Assembly (NCBI RefSeq): GCF_963678635.1
Contig: NC_087071.1
Coordinates: 40,255,797 to 40,319,796 of the forward strand
DNA from: Symsagittifera roscoffensis
Lineage: Eukaryota; Xenacoelomorpha; Acoela; Convolutidae
DNA: 64,000 nucleotides
Direction of reading: 5' to 3'
Both the position numbers and the translations under genes were made by a program. Of the stretch, positions 10,640 through 22,420 are shown piece after piece. Every line of letters begins with the position of its first letter. The first letter of the stretch is position 1. A model generated the notes under the pieces. That model worked only from the letters and a program-made list of their open reading frames with translations. It was not told the DNA's origin and made no database searches.

Positions 10640-11424
10640 TCAAAATCGCTTATCATGCACTTTTCATGCAAATCCATGAGTACAGAAAATTACATGAAAG
10701 GTCTATAATCAGTTTTTATATATCGTAACTGTATGACTAGTATTTTTCCATAAACCAAATTTTTGATTTTTGGAAATTTACCATCCAGTAGAGTCATCAC
10801 AGGTTTGACCATCCTTCAATTTTAATGATTTGGAAACGTCATGAATTGTCTTAGATTTATTTTACACAAATAATATAAGGAAAGTATCAAACTTTTAAAT
10901 TTTGGCAAAATTTTCAAAAATGATCTTTTTAGAGAGATTTTTTAATTGATGATGCGTTGAACGAGGCATACAAACACATGCCATACAAACTAAATAAACG
11001 TTTTTGAAAAAAAAAAGTTATGCAACTATTGTGCATCCAGGACTACGTTATTCAAGCAAAAAATTAATTTTTGCATGCAAATTTTTTCGGAAATTGTTTA
11101 TTTCAGTACAAGTTTCGGGTACAAAAAAAGCAAAAGAAATTGGGGCCATTTCAAAATTTTATAGAAAAATTTTTTGCTGTCGCCATTGAAAAAATGCGAG
11201 TCATAGAATTTCCATATATGGAAATTGAATGACTAGCATTTTTTAGACAAAAAAAAATTCTTTGTTAATTATGACGATACACTGACTCATATGTCAAAAC
11301 AAGAAAAATGTTCTTCGAAAATTCGATGAGTCCATTTCAGCAAAATGTATGAAAGTTGAATGAGAAGTAGACTTTGTTTTTTTTTGAATTTCATGCTTTT
11401 TTTTTATCTATGGAGGTCAACCCG
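10640..11424. mobile_element. CCCGGGTTGAC family, copy with decayed left end
   Basis: Shows the family series CATGCACTTTTCATGCAAAT, TCCAGGACTACGTTATTC, the GCATGCAAATTTTTT motif and the right end ATGGAGGTCAACCCG at about 11404-11420. The left terminus is unrecognisable. Confidence 0.65.
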
Positions 11425-11824
11425 TGTGTTTTGTTTCCTGCGTTCTTAAAGATGTAAATAGCACTTCATTTCTTCGAAGAAAAAAAAACAGTTTGATTTT
11501 CTTGAATTATATACAAGACTATGTAAACATACAATATTGACAATGGACGTACAATTATTCAATAAATTCTAGACAAAAATTTTGGTGTGGGTTATCAACA
11601 TCAAGTACATAAAATAGACTTCTACTCAGAGAGCTCGCCGAGCATTTTCCGAAAAAAAAATAACCTAATCGCTTCATCCGTTGTTTAAAGTTTACACCAA
11701 TAGTATGACCTTCTATTAACTGATTGATATTCCGATTAAATATCTGGGATTTTTGGCGATCAAATTGTTTGGGGGGAGGGGGGTTTGATTATTAAATTTG
11801 GAATGGTTATTTTGACAGTAGACT
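11425..11824. other. Downstream flank of the synaptotagmin gene
   Basis: This interval should contain the 3' UTR of the minus-strand gene. I see no clear minus-strand AATAAA signal and no other feature. Confidence 0.4.
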
Positions 11825-12252
11825 TTAAAGTGTATCTTCTTGTGGCATTAAATGATGCCACTCAGTTTGAGGTCGTTTCAAATTCTCAATCATGTTGTTC
11901 CACTGCCTCTCAGCCGCCTCGGAGTCCGGTTCGATCCCCAGCCGGACCGATCCTATTTCGTCATTTGATCCAAGCAAGTCGTAATCTTTTACAATTAATA
12001 ACAAATCTACAAGAGGAATTTTAGTCGGTGGGATTTTGAAGGAAAAGATTGTGTTGAAATATGGGTTCAAAGTGCATTTTTTGATCGCTGTCTTGTCTTT
12101 GTAGATGATTTTGTCTCGGATTTTTAAAATAATTTTGACGTAGGGGTCCGCTTTTCCATTCCAATCCATAGATTTGAGATTTCTGCATTCGATAATTGTG
12201 ACACTTAGTTTCGAGGTCGTCGGGTTGTATCTCAAAGACATGCAAACTTCGC
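11825..12252 (-). CDS. Synaptotagmin exon 5: C2B and C-terminus
   Basis: Starts after the acceptor CATAG, completing the split Gly codon to read GEVCMSLRYNP. Contains the whole C2B domain and ends at a TAA after PQEDTL. Confidence 0.93.
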
Positions 12253-15200
12253 CTATGACAGTTTAGTTAAAACAAAAAAACATCGGAAGCATCTTTTAAC
12301 TTTATTTAAAAAAAAAACATTATTTCCATGAGTCGATTATTTATTAGGAAAAGAAAATTGAGCTCTGTTGTGGGTTCGTCTACAGTAGCGGAATTAGGGT
12401 GGGATGACTTTCAAATTCAATCCGGTTATTGCTTTTCAAATACATATGTCATGCTGTTCAAAGAATAAAGAATCCGCAACCCCCTTTCATACTTTTACCC
12501 GACATATATTTTTGATCGTATGTCGCGTGAAAGCTTTTCAAGGCCTCTTTTACCGCAAAACACACAAATATAAAGGACAGATCAATACTTTTGTTGGATA
12601 CAAAAAATTTAAGGTGAAAGTTTTCAAACCTAGGGGATCGTCCAAGGCGGGATTGTAAGCGTACATAGGAACAGAGGCGAATCCGAGTCTCAACTCGTCC
12701 TTCAATAACTCCACTATTCCATCCCCTATCGGCATGTCTCGGAGGAATTTGTGGTGTTGATACAGTCTGAGTAAGATCCTACATTTGTCCAGATCATCGA
12801 CCAGACATTTGAAATTGAACGTCTGAAACAAAGGAAACGTTTTAGGGATGGTCAGCTAAAAAGGAGCACCTTAAAATAGTACCAAATCGGGATACTTTAA
12901 ATGCAACACCTCCCTCCCCCCCCCCCCCCCATAATTAAGCCCCGGAAACCGGAAAAAAGTACAGTTGGTTGATTTGATTTTGACAAATATATTCAACTTT
13001 CTGATTGTTAAAAATAGGTCCAAAAACGACCTTTCTTGTGTCGAAATTTGGTTTTAAAAAGCCAAAAGTCAGAAAAAGTTATTGAAGAAATTACCGAATC
13101 CTTCTTTTGCCCAAATCGTGGACACATCGCAGAACATCTAACAAGACAAAGTTAGGCTGTCAAAAAATTACCTTGTTTTCTTCCATAACTAAACCTTTTT
13201 TCAATAGGAGTTAAGTCTTATTTTTGATTTCAATAACATTTTGTGCCTTCAATAATAACTAAAAAGTCTAATTGAAAAATGTAAAATCGTTCCGATAATT
13301 TATTTTTGTCGGGTTGAGGTAAGGGGGGGGGGGGGTTGGTTTAATTGTTCTCCGTGGGAGACTTTATGGTGAAAAACACATTCAACCATGAAGAGAACAA
13401 TAAACGAACTGTTAAGTTCTCTTTGGAAAACATAAATTTATTTATGTTGTGCACCTACGACCTATATAAGTTTTTCAAGTTGTTTTTTTTTCTAGACCGG
13501 GCAAGGCTGCCTTGTCCTCGCAAGCAACGAGCTCAGATATTGATGGGTCTCGAACCACGGACCTCTCAACTCAAAGCGGAGACCTATATAGTCACTTGCC
13601 AATCCCTTCCTAATATTGCTTAATGTTTAAGCTCAGGGGTGAATTTCGGACCTGATCATCCGAAGCATTTTCCCTTTGCTACTTTTACTTGATGTTCTAT
13701 TTTAGGCGACCAATGCTAAAGTTTTTTAAAAGAGAGACTCTTGGGTTAATTTCAAAGGAGAGCTCGCGCAAAAAAAAAAACAATTTTTAGTTCAAAATTC
13801 TCAAAAAAGTGAATAATTTTATAAGACTTTTTATAGTCTTGCGGGAGAGCTAGAAAAACCATTTGTTCAACGTAAAATAAAATCCACTTTTGAAAACCAG
13901 ACTTTTGTTGATTACTTTTTGAAACCCCCTCCCCTCAATAAAGTCTCTTTTAGATATGACCCTAAACAGTATATATTTATCACCTGGTTGAACTGTGGGT
14001 TGAGTGTTTTGGTGACTATTTTGGTCTCGTGCTGCTGGTCCATTTCTGGCACGAGATACACCCGCATGTAAGTGGCGAACTCCTTCATGTCCACGTCCTG
14101 CTTGTTAGACAGGGTGATATTCTTCACCTGAAATACATGCACTCTTTAAATTACTATTTCTAAAAAGCAAAAGTTTTTAAATGTAGTCATGTAAATCGAA
14201 ATAATGATCGATAATAATAGTTATCATAAAATTAATCCTAATAATCATATTAATCATTTTAATAATCAGAACCAAAATCGTAATCAAATTCATTATATTC
14301 GCAATTATTGATAAAATAATGAATAGGTCTTAGAGTACGGCTTGTTTTACAACCATAGATTGATACGATTCGTTATTCACCAAGCTTCGACGTTAAACGG
14401 ACGCTGAAGGTCGGAAAGTGATTGTTAATTCAAAGTCGATAACTTGGATTCGTAAGCTTCATTCCTGGATTTGCCGTTCCTTTTAGAACCACAGTAGATC
14501 CTGCAGTTTACTTTCAGAACCCTTCTCATTAAAATGTCAAGTTTTTAAATGCTGCAACTAGTAGCAAGATTCAGAAAAAGAGGGGGAGTCTTTCTTTTTA
14601 TCCAACTTTATTCAACTTTATCCTTTTTCCAATTTTATACAACTTCCTCTATTGACAACCATCTTAATCAACCATTACGACTCCACGCCCGGTGACATTG
14701 GTAATGGTTTGAATTCCAATGTAATTGTCGCCTAAGTCTATCATTTTATCAAAATAAATTCAAACCGTCATGGATTTGAATCGGACAGGAATGTGTGAAA
14801 CACGCTATGGTGCTTTTGATCAATCAGCCAAAAACCTGCCAAAAATGTTTCGAACCAATTTAACTTAATTTTAAATTGATTTTGATTTGATGCAAATCGA
14901 ACAACAATGTACATTTGGTAAAAATTTTAAATCGATTTAAGTGTATAAAAATTCAAACTAAATTGATTTGGATGGAATTTTTATTCACAAAATATATACG
15001 AATCTTACTTACGTCCATCCAAATTTTACAAAATTTCTATTAAATCTCCTTAAAAGACACCTGAGCAGATCAACTTTGGAGTCTAACAACTCCATTTCAA
15101 ATCGTTTTATTGAAAAAACTATGTACAAAATCAAAAAAATTGGTTAATTTATGTCAGATTTTGAGCTCAAAAACATGCAACTAAATTGTAGAAAAACCAT

Positions 15201-18149
15201 CAGATTAAATCAAAGTTTGTGCAAAAATCAAGAAAAGGGTAGATATATTTATAACAAATTTTGATCTCAAAATATGCAGCGAAATCATAGAATATTATCA
15301 ATACAGGCATAAATGGCGTTTCAAATCATTCCAATTTAGAAAAATAGTTTAAAATTTGAAAGTTATGATGATTTTTAATACTGCTACCAGACGCGAAGCA
15401 AATGTGAGCAAATGCAACACAAACTTAAAACTGATGAAAAAAAATTGATTTGAAAAACAATCAGTCTAAATTGATATAAATCCGTTTCAATTCCACTAAA
15501 AACAAAAACAAAAAAAAACGGAAAAAGGATTCAAAATCAGTTTTGGATCATTTTTTGCTGGGATTTAATATGAATTTTGAATGATGCTAAATTGATTCAA
15601 ATCAACCCCAGTCTTTGTCTATTCAATCGTCACCTTTTTTCATACTCAAACTGATCTCAGTGAAGCGATATATATATTAAAAATTGCTTAAATTTAGGTG
15701 AAACTCCTTTGTAAATTCAGCAGTTGAACAGTGCAATTTTTTCATTTAATGAAGACAAAGTTTTTATCGGTCGCATCGTTAGTCTCAATAACGACAAAAC
15801 TACCCGAGCACAGAAATTTGGTCATTTTCTTCAGCAGTCTCAGAGATTTTAATGCGAAATGAGGGTTTTTTTTAAAAGAAGTCACAAAAAGAGCAAAAAT
15901 GGGGTTTATCGCTGAATTCCAGAACAAACAAAAGTAGTTTTTTGTTCTGAATTTTGTTCTGAAGAAAGTGACAGAAAAATTGAGCTCGCGTGGTTTTTCC
16001 TCCAGACAATTTTATACCTCTTAACGAGCAACTTTCGACGCATTTTTATATCAGACGAAAAGCATTGTTGTCATGAACTCAAATTTAAAGTCAAACTTTT
16101 AGCCTAAAAGCTCAAACTGAGCTTTAAACTCAAAAGCAGTAAACTTTAAATGGTACTTCAGCTATGAATTTTTTTGTAAATTTATGGGGGAGTATAGATT
16201 AAAGTTTTTGCCAGTTTGGGCTATTTAACGCGCGAAAAATATCGTGATAATAATGCGTAGGCGGAGTTTGAATCCGTCTTATAAATCGCTTCAAACTGAA
16301 ATAAGGCTTGCAAATTGAAATAGAACTTTGAAAAAAATGCTATATGCAAAGTATATCACTCTGTATTTTACACAATGTGTGGAAGATGATTTAAGAAAAT
16401 AATTAAAACAGGGAATTTCTGATTAATTTTTTTTCATGAAACTTTCATGAATTTTTTTCAAAGCGAAAAAGTCATTTGAAAATAACAGGTTGTCGGAACT
16501 TTCTAAGCTTCGCCCTGAAACAAGCATTCTTGTTAGATTTTTGTGTAGAAATCATTTGATTCTGGAGTCTAGCTACATAAGCCTAAAACATTGAAAACAT
16601 GTGTCCCTTAGGTTTTAGAAGCGAATAAGCACAATTTTGGCTTCTTTTGCAGAGCCAATATTGACCTCTTGCTGCACAGTTTTCAAACTTTGTGAAAACT
16701 GCTTTAAGCAACCAATAATTGCCATTTTTGATTGGCGAGCGGGCGCCAAATTTACACTGTTTTTTTTTTCAAATTAAACCATCCAAACTCTATCAAAGAA
16801 CGGCGTTTTTGACATTAAAAAATTTTTCTGGAAGAATTTGGCCTATTAACTGAAGAATTGAGAATAACAGAAAATTGAGTTTGAAAGAGCCTATTTTTTT
16901 TTTTGAAAATCTGCCGCCTCGTGCATCAAATAATCGCGTTCTTCTGATACAGTCAATGTTAGCTGCAGCTGTGAATTTACCTGCAGGATCTCGATGTCCA
17001 GTTTGGCTTCCAAGTAGTTGTATTTGAGAATGTAATCCACAATGCCCAGTCTCTTTTTCCCCTTCATCCTTGTCTTATAGTTGTCCTATAACCAAAAAAG
17101 CACTTGCTTATTTTTTGCTATAACTGCTTTTCAAAGTATATTCAGTGTTTATCTCACCGAATTGTTCCATCGAAAGAAGATGGGTTAGCAAAACTATTCA
17201 AATGTTAGAACTTTTTGATGTTTTAATAGCTTTTTAGCGAAACGAAGTTTTTTGAAAATTTTATTCATTACATTGCAACTATGATTGGAAAGCCATTTTG
17301 TGATTGAATTTGATTTACATTGAGTTCGATATATAGATCTAGGTATACATTTTGTCGTGATGTTCTTTGTTTTAATTCAAACATTGACCAGTTGTTAATT
17401 GCAAAAAATGGAGTGGCTCTAAATTTTCATAACTAACCGACCTCTTTCAAAAAAAATTCAAGCAAATTTTTTTAAAGAAGAATTCTAAATGAATTGCGCA
17501 CTAATATTTAGGTATTTAGTATTTTACTTATTTTCGAAATTTAATTGAACACATCAGATTGAAGAAACAGGAACTTACGTTTTTTCATCAAAAGCTCTTG
17601 TGTAAACACAACTTATAAGAGCATGTTAGTATTGAGATAGGAAAACCGAAATCAAACCTGTAGTGTCTTTTTTAGTTGTCTTTGTCTGTACCATCGGAAG
17701 AAAAAGAACCCCATGGCTGCCAGCAGAATAACCACAGCGGCTACTATTATTCCTCCAAAAATAAAGATACTATGCGAAGGACCCGAATCACCCGAGTTTT
17801 CATTTTGACCGCCAAGAGTCGAGTTTCCGCCATCCGTTTCATTCGAATTTGGCGCCAAGGTTGGTGTTGATGTTGTTGTTATTGGTACAATCGTAGTTCC
17901 TGAAGTTGTTCCGCTAATGGTGCTTTGCACATTGTTGTTATTATTGTTGTTGTTGTTGTTGTTGTTGTTTCTTTTCGATACGTTTGGGTTTTTGTTTCGT
18001 TTATTTAGGTTGTCGAAATTATGATATGTTTCGCGAGCTTCTGAAATTAAACTTCGATCTTGTCTTTTTTTCGTATTTTTGAACCCGTTTTTGTCAGATG
18101 TTCTTTTCCGTTTACTATCGGACCCACTTTTGAAAGCTCTTTTTTGCAT
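11825..18149 (-). CDS. Synaptotagmin-like protein, five coding exons
   Basis: Exons 17658-18149, 16981-17085, 13984-14127, 12630-12822 and 11825-12252 join in phase to 1362 bases (453 residues). A long Lys/Asn-rich N-terminal segment has 13 consecutive Asn (61-73). A membrane segment at about 128-151 is followed by basic residues, then C2A (about 178-300) and C2B (about 314-446). C2B keeps all five calcium-binding Asp positions (D341, D347, D401, D403, D409), a lysine-rich strand and the C-terminal WHxL motif (443-446). In C2A the third loop reads YQHHKFLRDM, so the usual Asp ligands appear replaced. Synaptotagmins are vesicle-membrane proteins that couple calcium to fusion. The subtype cannot be assigned. 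The start ATG at 18147-18149 may be preceded by another exon, because CCCTAG just upstream could be a splice acceptor. Confidence 0.9.
12630..12822 (-). CDS. Synaptotagmin exon 4: end of C2A and inter-C2 linker
   Basis: 193 bases, between the acceptor TTGTTTCAG and the donor CTAG|GTTTGA, leaving one base of a Gly codon that the next exon completes. Begins TFNFKC, continuing the LNPQFNQ of exon 3. Calcium loop 3 of C2A lacks the canonical Asp pair. Confidence 0.88.
12916..12930. repeat. Poly-C tract (15) in synaptotagmin intron 4
   Basis: Fifteen consecutive C on the + strand, in the same intron as a run of 13 G at 13323-13335. Confidence 0.9.
13323..13335. repeat. Poly-G tract (13) in synaptotagmin intron 4
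   Basis: Thirteen consecutive G on the + strand, complementary to the poly-C tract about 400 bases away. Confidence 0.9.
13492..13606 (-). mobile_element. tRNA-derived SINE, copy 1
   Basis: On the minus strand this matches the element at 59757: GTCTCCGC, a B-box-like GTGGTTCGAGACCC, then GCTCGTTGCTTG. It lies antisense-oriented with the host gene, in intron 4 of the synaptotagmin. No intact tRNA fold, so it is a SINE rather than a tRNA gene. Confidence 0.7.
13984..14127 (-). CDS. Synaptotagmin exon 3: middle of C2A
   Basis: 144 bases, phase 0, between the acceptor ATTTCAG and the donor CAG|GTGATA. Encodes residues 200-247, with MRVYLVPE and the C2 signature TKTLNPQFNQ. Confidence 0.92.
14128..15936. 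other. Synaptotagmin intron 3, first part
   Basis: AT-rich intron between exons 3 and 2 with (AATA/AATC)-like runs near 14190-14330. I see no exon, RNA gene or repeat end. Confidence 0.5.
15937..16535 (+). mobile_element. Dispersed repeat family B, copy 2
   Basis: Lies within the synaptotagmin intron. Recognised by GAAAGTGACRGAA, the CCTCCAGACAA stretch, the TGCGTAGGCGGAGTTTGAATCCGTCTT series and the end GCTTCGCCCTGAAACAAGCATTCTTGTTA. Confidence 0.65.
16981..17085 (-). CDS. Synaptotagmin exon 2: linker and first C2A strands
   Basis: 105 bases, phase 0 at both ends, between an acceptor ending TTATAG and the donor CAG|GTAAAT. Encodes residues 165-199, including KGKKRLGIVDYILKYNYLEA, the start of C2A. 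Confidence 0.9.
17658..18149 (-). CDS. Synaptotagmin exon 1: N-terminal segment and membrane anchor
   Basis: Encodes residues 1-164, ending RQLKKTLQ before the donor CAG|GTTTGA. The hydrophobic run is SIFIFGGIIVAAVVILLAAM. The N-terminal domain is longer and more basic than usual for the family and lacks a signal peptide, as is normal for synaptotagmins. Confidence 0.8.
17930..17969. repeat. (GTT)n microsatellite encoding poly-Asn
   Basis: GTT/ATT repeats on the + strand read as 13 Asn codons on the minus strand in synaptotagmin exon 1, so length polymorphism here would change the protein. Confidence 0.85.
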
Positions 18150-19047
18150 ATCTAGGGCACGGGAACAGATAACGTTTTTGGAAATTTAACCATACCAGAG
18201 AAGAACTTTTGATGTTAAGTTTGACTAAAAACAAGCAGAGTTCATTTGATATAAACGTTTAAAAGCTTTAAAGTTTATGTGCCTTGCTTTAATTAAAAAC
18301 GTATTCTACGCTAACGTGGTTCATATTTGCTTTAACCATAGCTTTTGAATAGATGAAAGCTTCGCTGTATTATAAAAAGACGAATAAAGATTTGCATCAC
18401 AAACTTATATTGTTATTTACGAACTGAAAACTAAGGCATTTTCATTAAGTTTTGAGAGCTTTGACATTTGAAACCAAATCTCTTACTTATGTTCTTGCTC
18501 AGAATCACAACAGAAACCGTGACGCAAATCACTTGATAAGTCTCAGCAAAATTGATCGGTTTCAATTCAAAATATGCCAAGTCAAAAAACAGGAGGCAGG
18601 AGAGGAGGGTTTGCTTCAGAAACTTGACCTTTTTTCTGATCATCCCTCATTTTGTTACTACTTTACAGCGACTATTTAAAAATATCTCGTGAAAACAAAA
18701 CCAAAAATGATATAGCAAAACCAAATACAGTGCAAAAAAAAACTGAAGAAAAAAACGCGCAAGAAAACTAACAATTACATGGTGTATATAAACTGTGGAA
18801 ACTGCTTTTAAACAATAAACGCGTAAGACAGAAGAAAAAACTCCTTGAGAGCTAGATTGACTTCTAAGAATTTTGAAAAAGGTTTCAAAAAAGTACAATA
18901 AAAGATAACGGAATCACAAGGAACAAAATTATGTTTTTTGCATTCAAAAAAACTAAAAACTACGCGAAATTTCTTCAATTTGTTAATGGTTTCCAGTTTT
19001 CACAGAGCAAATAAAAGAAGATTGGAATTGTTATGGGGCAGACTTGT
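18150..19047. other. Upstream flank of the synaptotagmin gene
   Basis: The promoter or a further 5' exon should lie here or beyond. I could not recognise a core promoter or another coding exon. Confidence 0.4.
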
Positions 19048-19577
19048 TGTTTCGACTTTCGATTGGAAAGTGACGGAATATTTTGCTCGGGGTGGGTTTT
19101 TTTTCTTCAGACAAATTTCGACTTTTTAATTTGCAATTTTTGACGAATTTTTTTTATTTCATTCGAAAAGTATTGCTGTCATGAGCTCAAATTTGAAAAG
19201 ATGTTTTACCTGTGATCATTTTTCGTAAAGTTATGGGGGTTTAAAGATTGCCATTTTGGCTAATTTCGGACAATTAACGCGCGATATATTTAGCGCTTTT
19301 AACGCCTAAGCGGAGATTTAATCCGTCTTGAAATCGTTCCAATTTGCTTGAAAGAAGCTTATTTGCCATAACTGATTTGTTACAAGGAAGGAAATCTATC
19401 CTTTTGTACTTTAAATGGCGTGTGGGGTGTTGATTTTCATAAAAAAAGTTCAAAGTTTAAGAAAAAAAATTTTTTATTTTGTTCTATATAATGGTTTTTT
19501 TAATGTTAGTACTGCTCCACAAACCTTAAAAGGAAGTCGGAACATTCAAGGCTTTGCCCTGATACGAGCATTCTTGT
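19048..19577 (+). mobile_element. Dispersed repeat family B, copy 3
   Basis: Well-preserved copy: TTCGACTTTCGATTGGAAAG start, CTCGGGGTGGG, GCGGAGATTTAATCCGTCTT, TATGGCGTG-like GGCGTGTGGGG, and AGTCGGAACATTCA near the end. The terminal hairpin is decayed (GGCTTTGCCCTGATACGAGC). Confidence 0.75.
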
Positions 19578-19784
19578 TAAAAATTGAATACGTTAGAGGG
19601 CTCTCAAATACTTTCATTTTTCTGGCGACAAATGTTGCTGTGAAACTTCAATCTTGCGTACAGGTGTGTTGTTAGGCAAAAACTGGACTTACGAATTCAA
19701 ATTTTAAAAAATCCTTCAATAATTATTGTTTTAAAAAAAAAATTTTTTTAACAAGCGATCTCTCTTATATTGAACGTTTTTGTA

Positions 19785-19789
19785 CAAGG
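19785..19789. repeat. Target-site duplication, gypsy-1 (left)
   Basis: CAAGG here is repeated at 26326-26330, flanking both LTRs exactly. Confidence 0.85.
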
Positions 19790-20004
19790 TAATAAATTAT
19801 TCTAATTCTATGATTCTATATTTACAATTTATGTAGATAAGCCTAAAAGGATAAAACGGTAAAAAGGAAGTAGTTGAATTAAGATCGTTAAAATGGACAA
19901 CTGAACCTCTGTTCATATCGACCAATGGTCGTAACTAAGATGTTTAACAGGTACTAATTAAAATACCGAAGGTCATTTTAAGATACTAAAAACAAATCAC
20001 AACA
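19790..20004 (-). repeat. gypsy-1 3' LTR
   Basis: 215 bp, starting TGTTGTGATTTG and ending TTTATTA on the minus strand. It follows the purine tract GGTGGGAAA at 20005-20013. Confidence 0.92.
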
Positions 20005-20013
20005 TTTCCCACC
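20005..20013 (-). promoter_or_regulatory. gypsy-1 polypurine tract
   Basis: GGTGGGAAA directly precedes the 3' LTR on the minus strand, the place where plus-strand DNA synthesis is primed. Confidence 0.6.
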
Positions 20014-20337
20014 GGGAAAAAAATGAAACTGCAAACTAACTACATAACTCTATATACAACCTTTTTCCCCCTCCGAAATTGGAAGAATTTTTCAAACTGC
20101 ACCCAGAAGGTAAATATACAGAAGCAACATAGAATCCACAATTGAAAGAGAATGTACAAATGTACAGGGTGACTATACAGAATTACAAAATTTACCGTAT
20201 ACAGTAACTAACTAAATAAAACTAATCCACAACATGTACATCAACATGTACAATTGTATTTACAGGTAAAATTAAAAAGTCCAGCGGTAAAATATGGATT
20301 AAAGAATTGTTTTGTTCAGTTTAATTTGACATGTCGA
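20014..20337 (-). other. gypsy-1 3' untranslated segment
   Basis: Between the last pol stop and the polypurine tract. No ORF; contains repeated ACATGTACA motifs near 20230. Confidence 0.5.
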
Positions 20338-21730
20338 TTAATTGAATTGATCATCAAACTCATCCAATTTAGCCTTTACTTCCGAATCTATAATCGATGA
20401 GATCTCGCTATAGTTGTCCACCTCGAGCGTGGGGTCCTTCGAGGTGGGGTAAGTTAGATTTGAGTCCGAAGAATTCTCGTGAAGGTGAGTTTTCGTGGTA
20501 GAGGTTGCTGGTCTGACCGTCGGGAGGGAGTTCCTTGAAGACCAGGACAACTTGGTTTCCGCGACGAGAATCTGTGGAGTCAAAAAGTCAGATGGAGAGG
20601 TGACCGAGAAAGTAGTCCTATGGAAGTCCGGTGCCGGAGAGAATACGGAATTTGACGCCCCCAGGTCATCTTTCTCTAGAACCACACCTATAAATCTGCG
20701 ATTTCCGTAAAACTGTGGGGCCCACATTTCTGCGTGGTCTAGAATTTCGAGTCTTTAGAGTCGCGCTGTTCATCTGTTCCGGAATACTGTCTACCAAAAT
20801 TGGATTGTCTTGTGATCGTTCAGTAGTGGTCGCATCGTGGATGACAACAATCTCTCGGAAGTGGTTGATCTCTGGCCTCTCTGAGCTCTGTTGTGGAGAT
20901 TCGACAGGACCTGTAATACTTAAGCCATGATTAGACTCGGTATGGGGGTTTTGAGGTACGTTATTATTGGTCACATCGTCAAAATAATCCTCGATTATCC
21001 CGTCCCACGAATCTAGATTTAAGGAAGATGAACCTGAAGAAAATCTTGGAGAGTCTTGAGTGGCTGTGATCGCGGTCGGTGCACTCGTCCCTGCTCTGGT
21101 GTTATCCGTCCTTGAGGTGCCTTGACCCGAGTGTCCAGCGGGTGTCGATAAAGCTTTCTTCGGTGGAGAGAGTTTCCTTTTCCCAGCTAAACTCGAATGA
21201 GTATGAAGATTATGCCCAATGGTTGTCTGATTCACTATTATCTTTTTGGGCCCAGGGAGTATTTTTCCTTTTATAGCCAGATCCGATTTACGTAAAACGT
21301 GACCGTTGTCAAGAGTAACTGTGTGCTCTGAAGAATCGATGCTTACTTTCTTAACCAGATTAAAATATGGGTCCCTATTTTTCCTGTTAGACACCTTTCT
21401 ATATAAGTTACCTCCCATTACTGCTTTTCTTTTTGCCAGAGGTTCTGAAGTTCGGATAGTGACGTCCGGGGTTGTGTGTAGGTTGAAAGTCCTAGATAGT
21501 GGCATGCTTTCTTCTGGATCCGACGTGCTGTCCTTTTCCTCGTCCATATAACCATCTTCTGCCCCGTCGTGGAGTTCCCAATTAGTGGCCCGATCTTTGG
21601 ACATTATAGCCTTCCCTTTATCTAAATGGTCAATATTGGACATAAGACTTTTCCACCTAGTGTTCGCTACTCTACTAAAATGCTTTTCAAAAGGAGTACA
21701 GCCAATCGCAGATTGCTTTGTGATTCTCAA
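20338..21730 (-). pseudogene. gypsy-1 pol C-terminal region after the integrase core
   Basis: Two overlapping frames (20666-21730 and 20338-20727) continue the integrase. The start CTPFEKHFSRVANTRWKSL is the region after the catalytic core. It is followed by a small beta-rich segment (about 21270-21400) and a long Ser/Thr/Pro-rich acidic tail ending DEFDDQFN. A frameshift near 20715 separates the RRNVGP and YGNRRFIGVV segments. Such tails are common in Ty3/gypsy integrases and vary between elements. Confidence 0.7.
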
Positions 21731-21733
21731 ATT

Positions 21734-22420
21734 CTAGATGATTTTCTCGATCGATTCGTTTCGAGATGGCTTGGGTAATTCGAAGGACATTGCCAGTAAT
21801 ATCGATTTAATTGTGTACACTAATTTTTTCACTAGCCCATTGGATCTGTGGTCTCCGACTGTGCAGTAAATAATTTCCATAATGATTTTATCGTAGAAGT
21901 TTTTGAAATCATGTGAAAAGAAGCATGACCCATGATCGACTCTAATTTTTCTTGGGAATCCGTGTAGGTGACAGTAATCGTTTAAAAATGAAATTACATT
22001 TCTTGTAGAGGTGTTGTTAGCGATCTTGGCCGAAGGAAACTTTGTGTAACGGTCGATGCAAAGAAGGATGTATTTGTTGTTACCCCAGCACGCGTCCAAC
22101 GGTTGCAAAATCCAAATTAATTTCTACGTTCGCGAATGTCAACGTCGGGAGTTTCGAAATATTATGGGTGCCTAGTAATACTTTAATGTTCTTACCCGCT
22201 CTTAGACATTGGCTACATGTTCTCCCGTGATGGTAAATTTCCCGGTAGATATGCGGCTACCACAAGTATTCGGCGAGAGATTTCATCCCAAACTGTCCTG
22301 GATGAGTCTCATGTAGCATCGAATTAAAAGTTCCCCTGATGGTAGCTGGGACGACTAATTTATTGTCTAAGAAGAGTAGCTCATCCTTCACGTGGAGATC
22401 TTTGGCATAGTTCATCATGT
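21734..22420 (-). pseudogene. gypsy-1 integrase, disrupted
   Basis: The zinc-binding HHCC domain is seen as HETH (about 22305) and CSQC (about 22205), interrupted by TAG at 22257-22259. A frameshift near 22110 leads into the catalytic core with LLCIDRYTKFPSA and the second Asp in IRVDHGS (about 21936). The position of the catalytic Glu reads Lys (NGLVKKLV, about 21828). Another in-frame TAG closes this frame at 21734-21736. These defects would abolish integration. Confidence 0.85.

Noticed and set aside
11929..11956. GGTTCGATCCC with a flanking GTCCGG/CCGGAC stem, like a tRNA T-arm
   Set aside because: It lies inside synaptotagmin exon 5 coding sequence (antisense) and lacks the rest of a tRNA.
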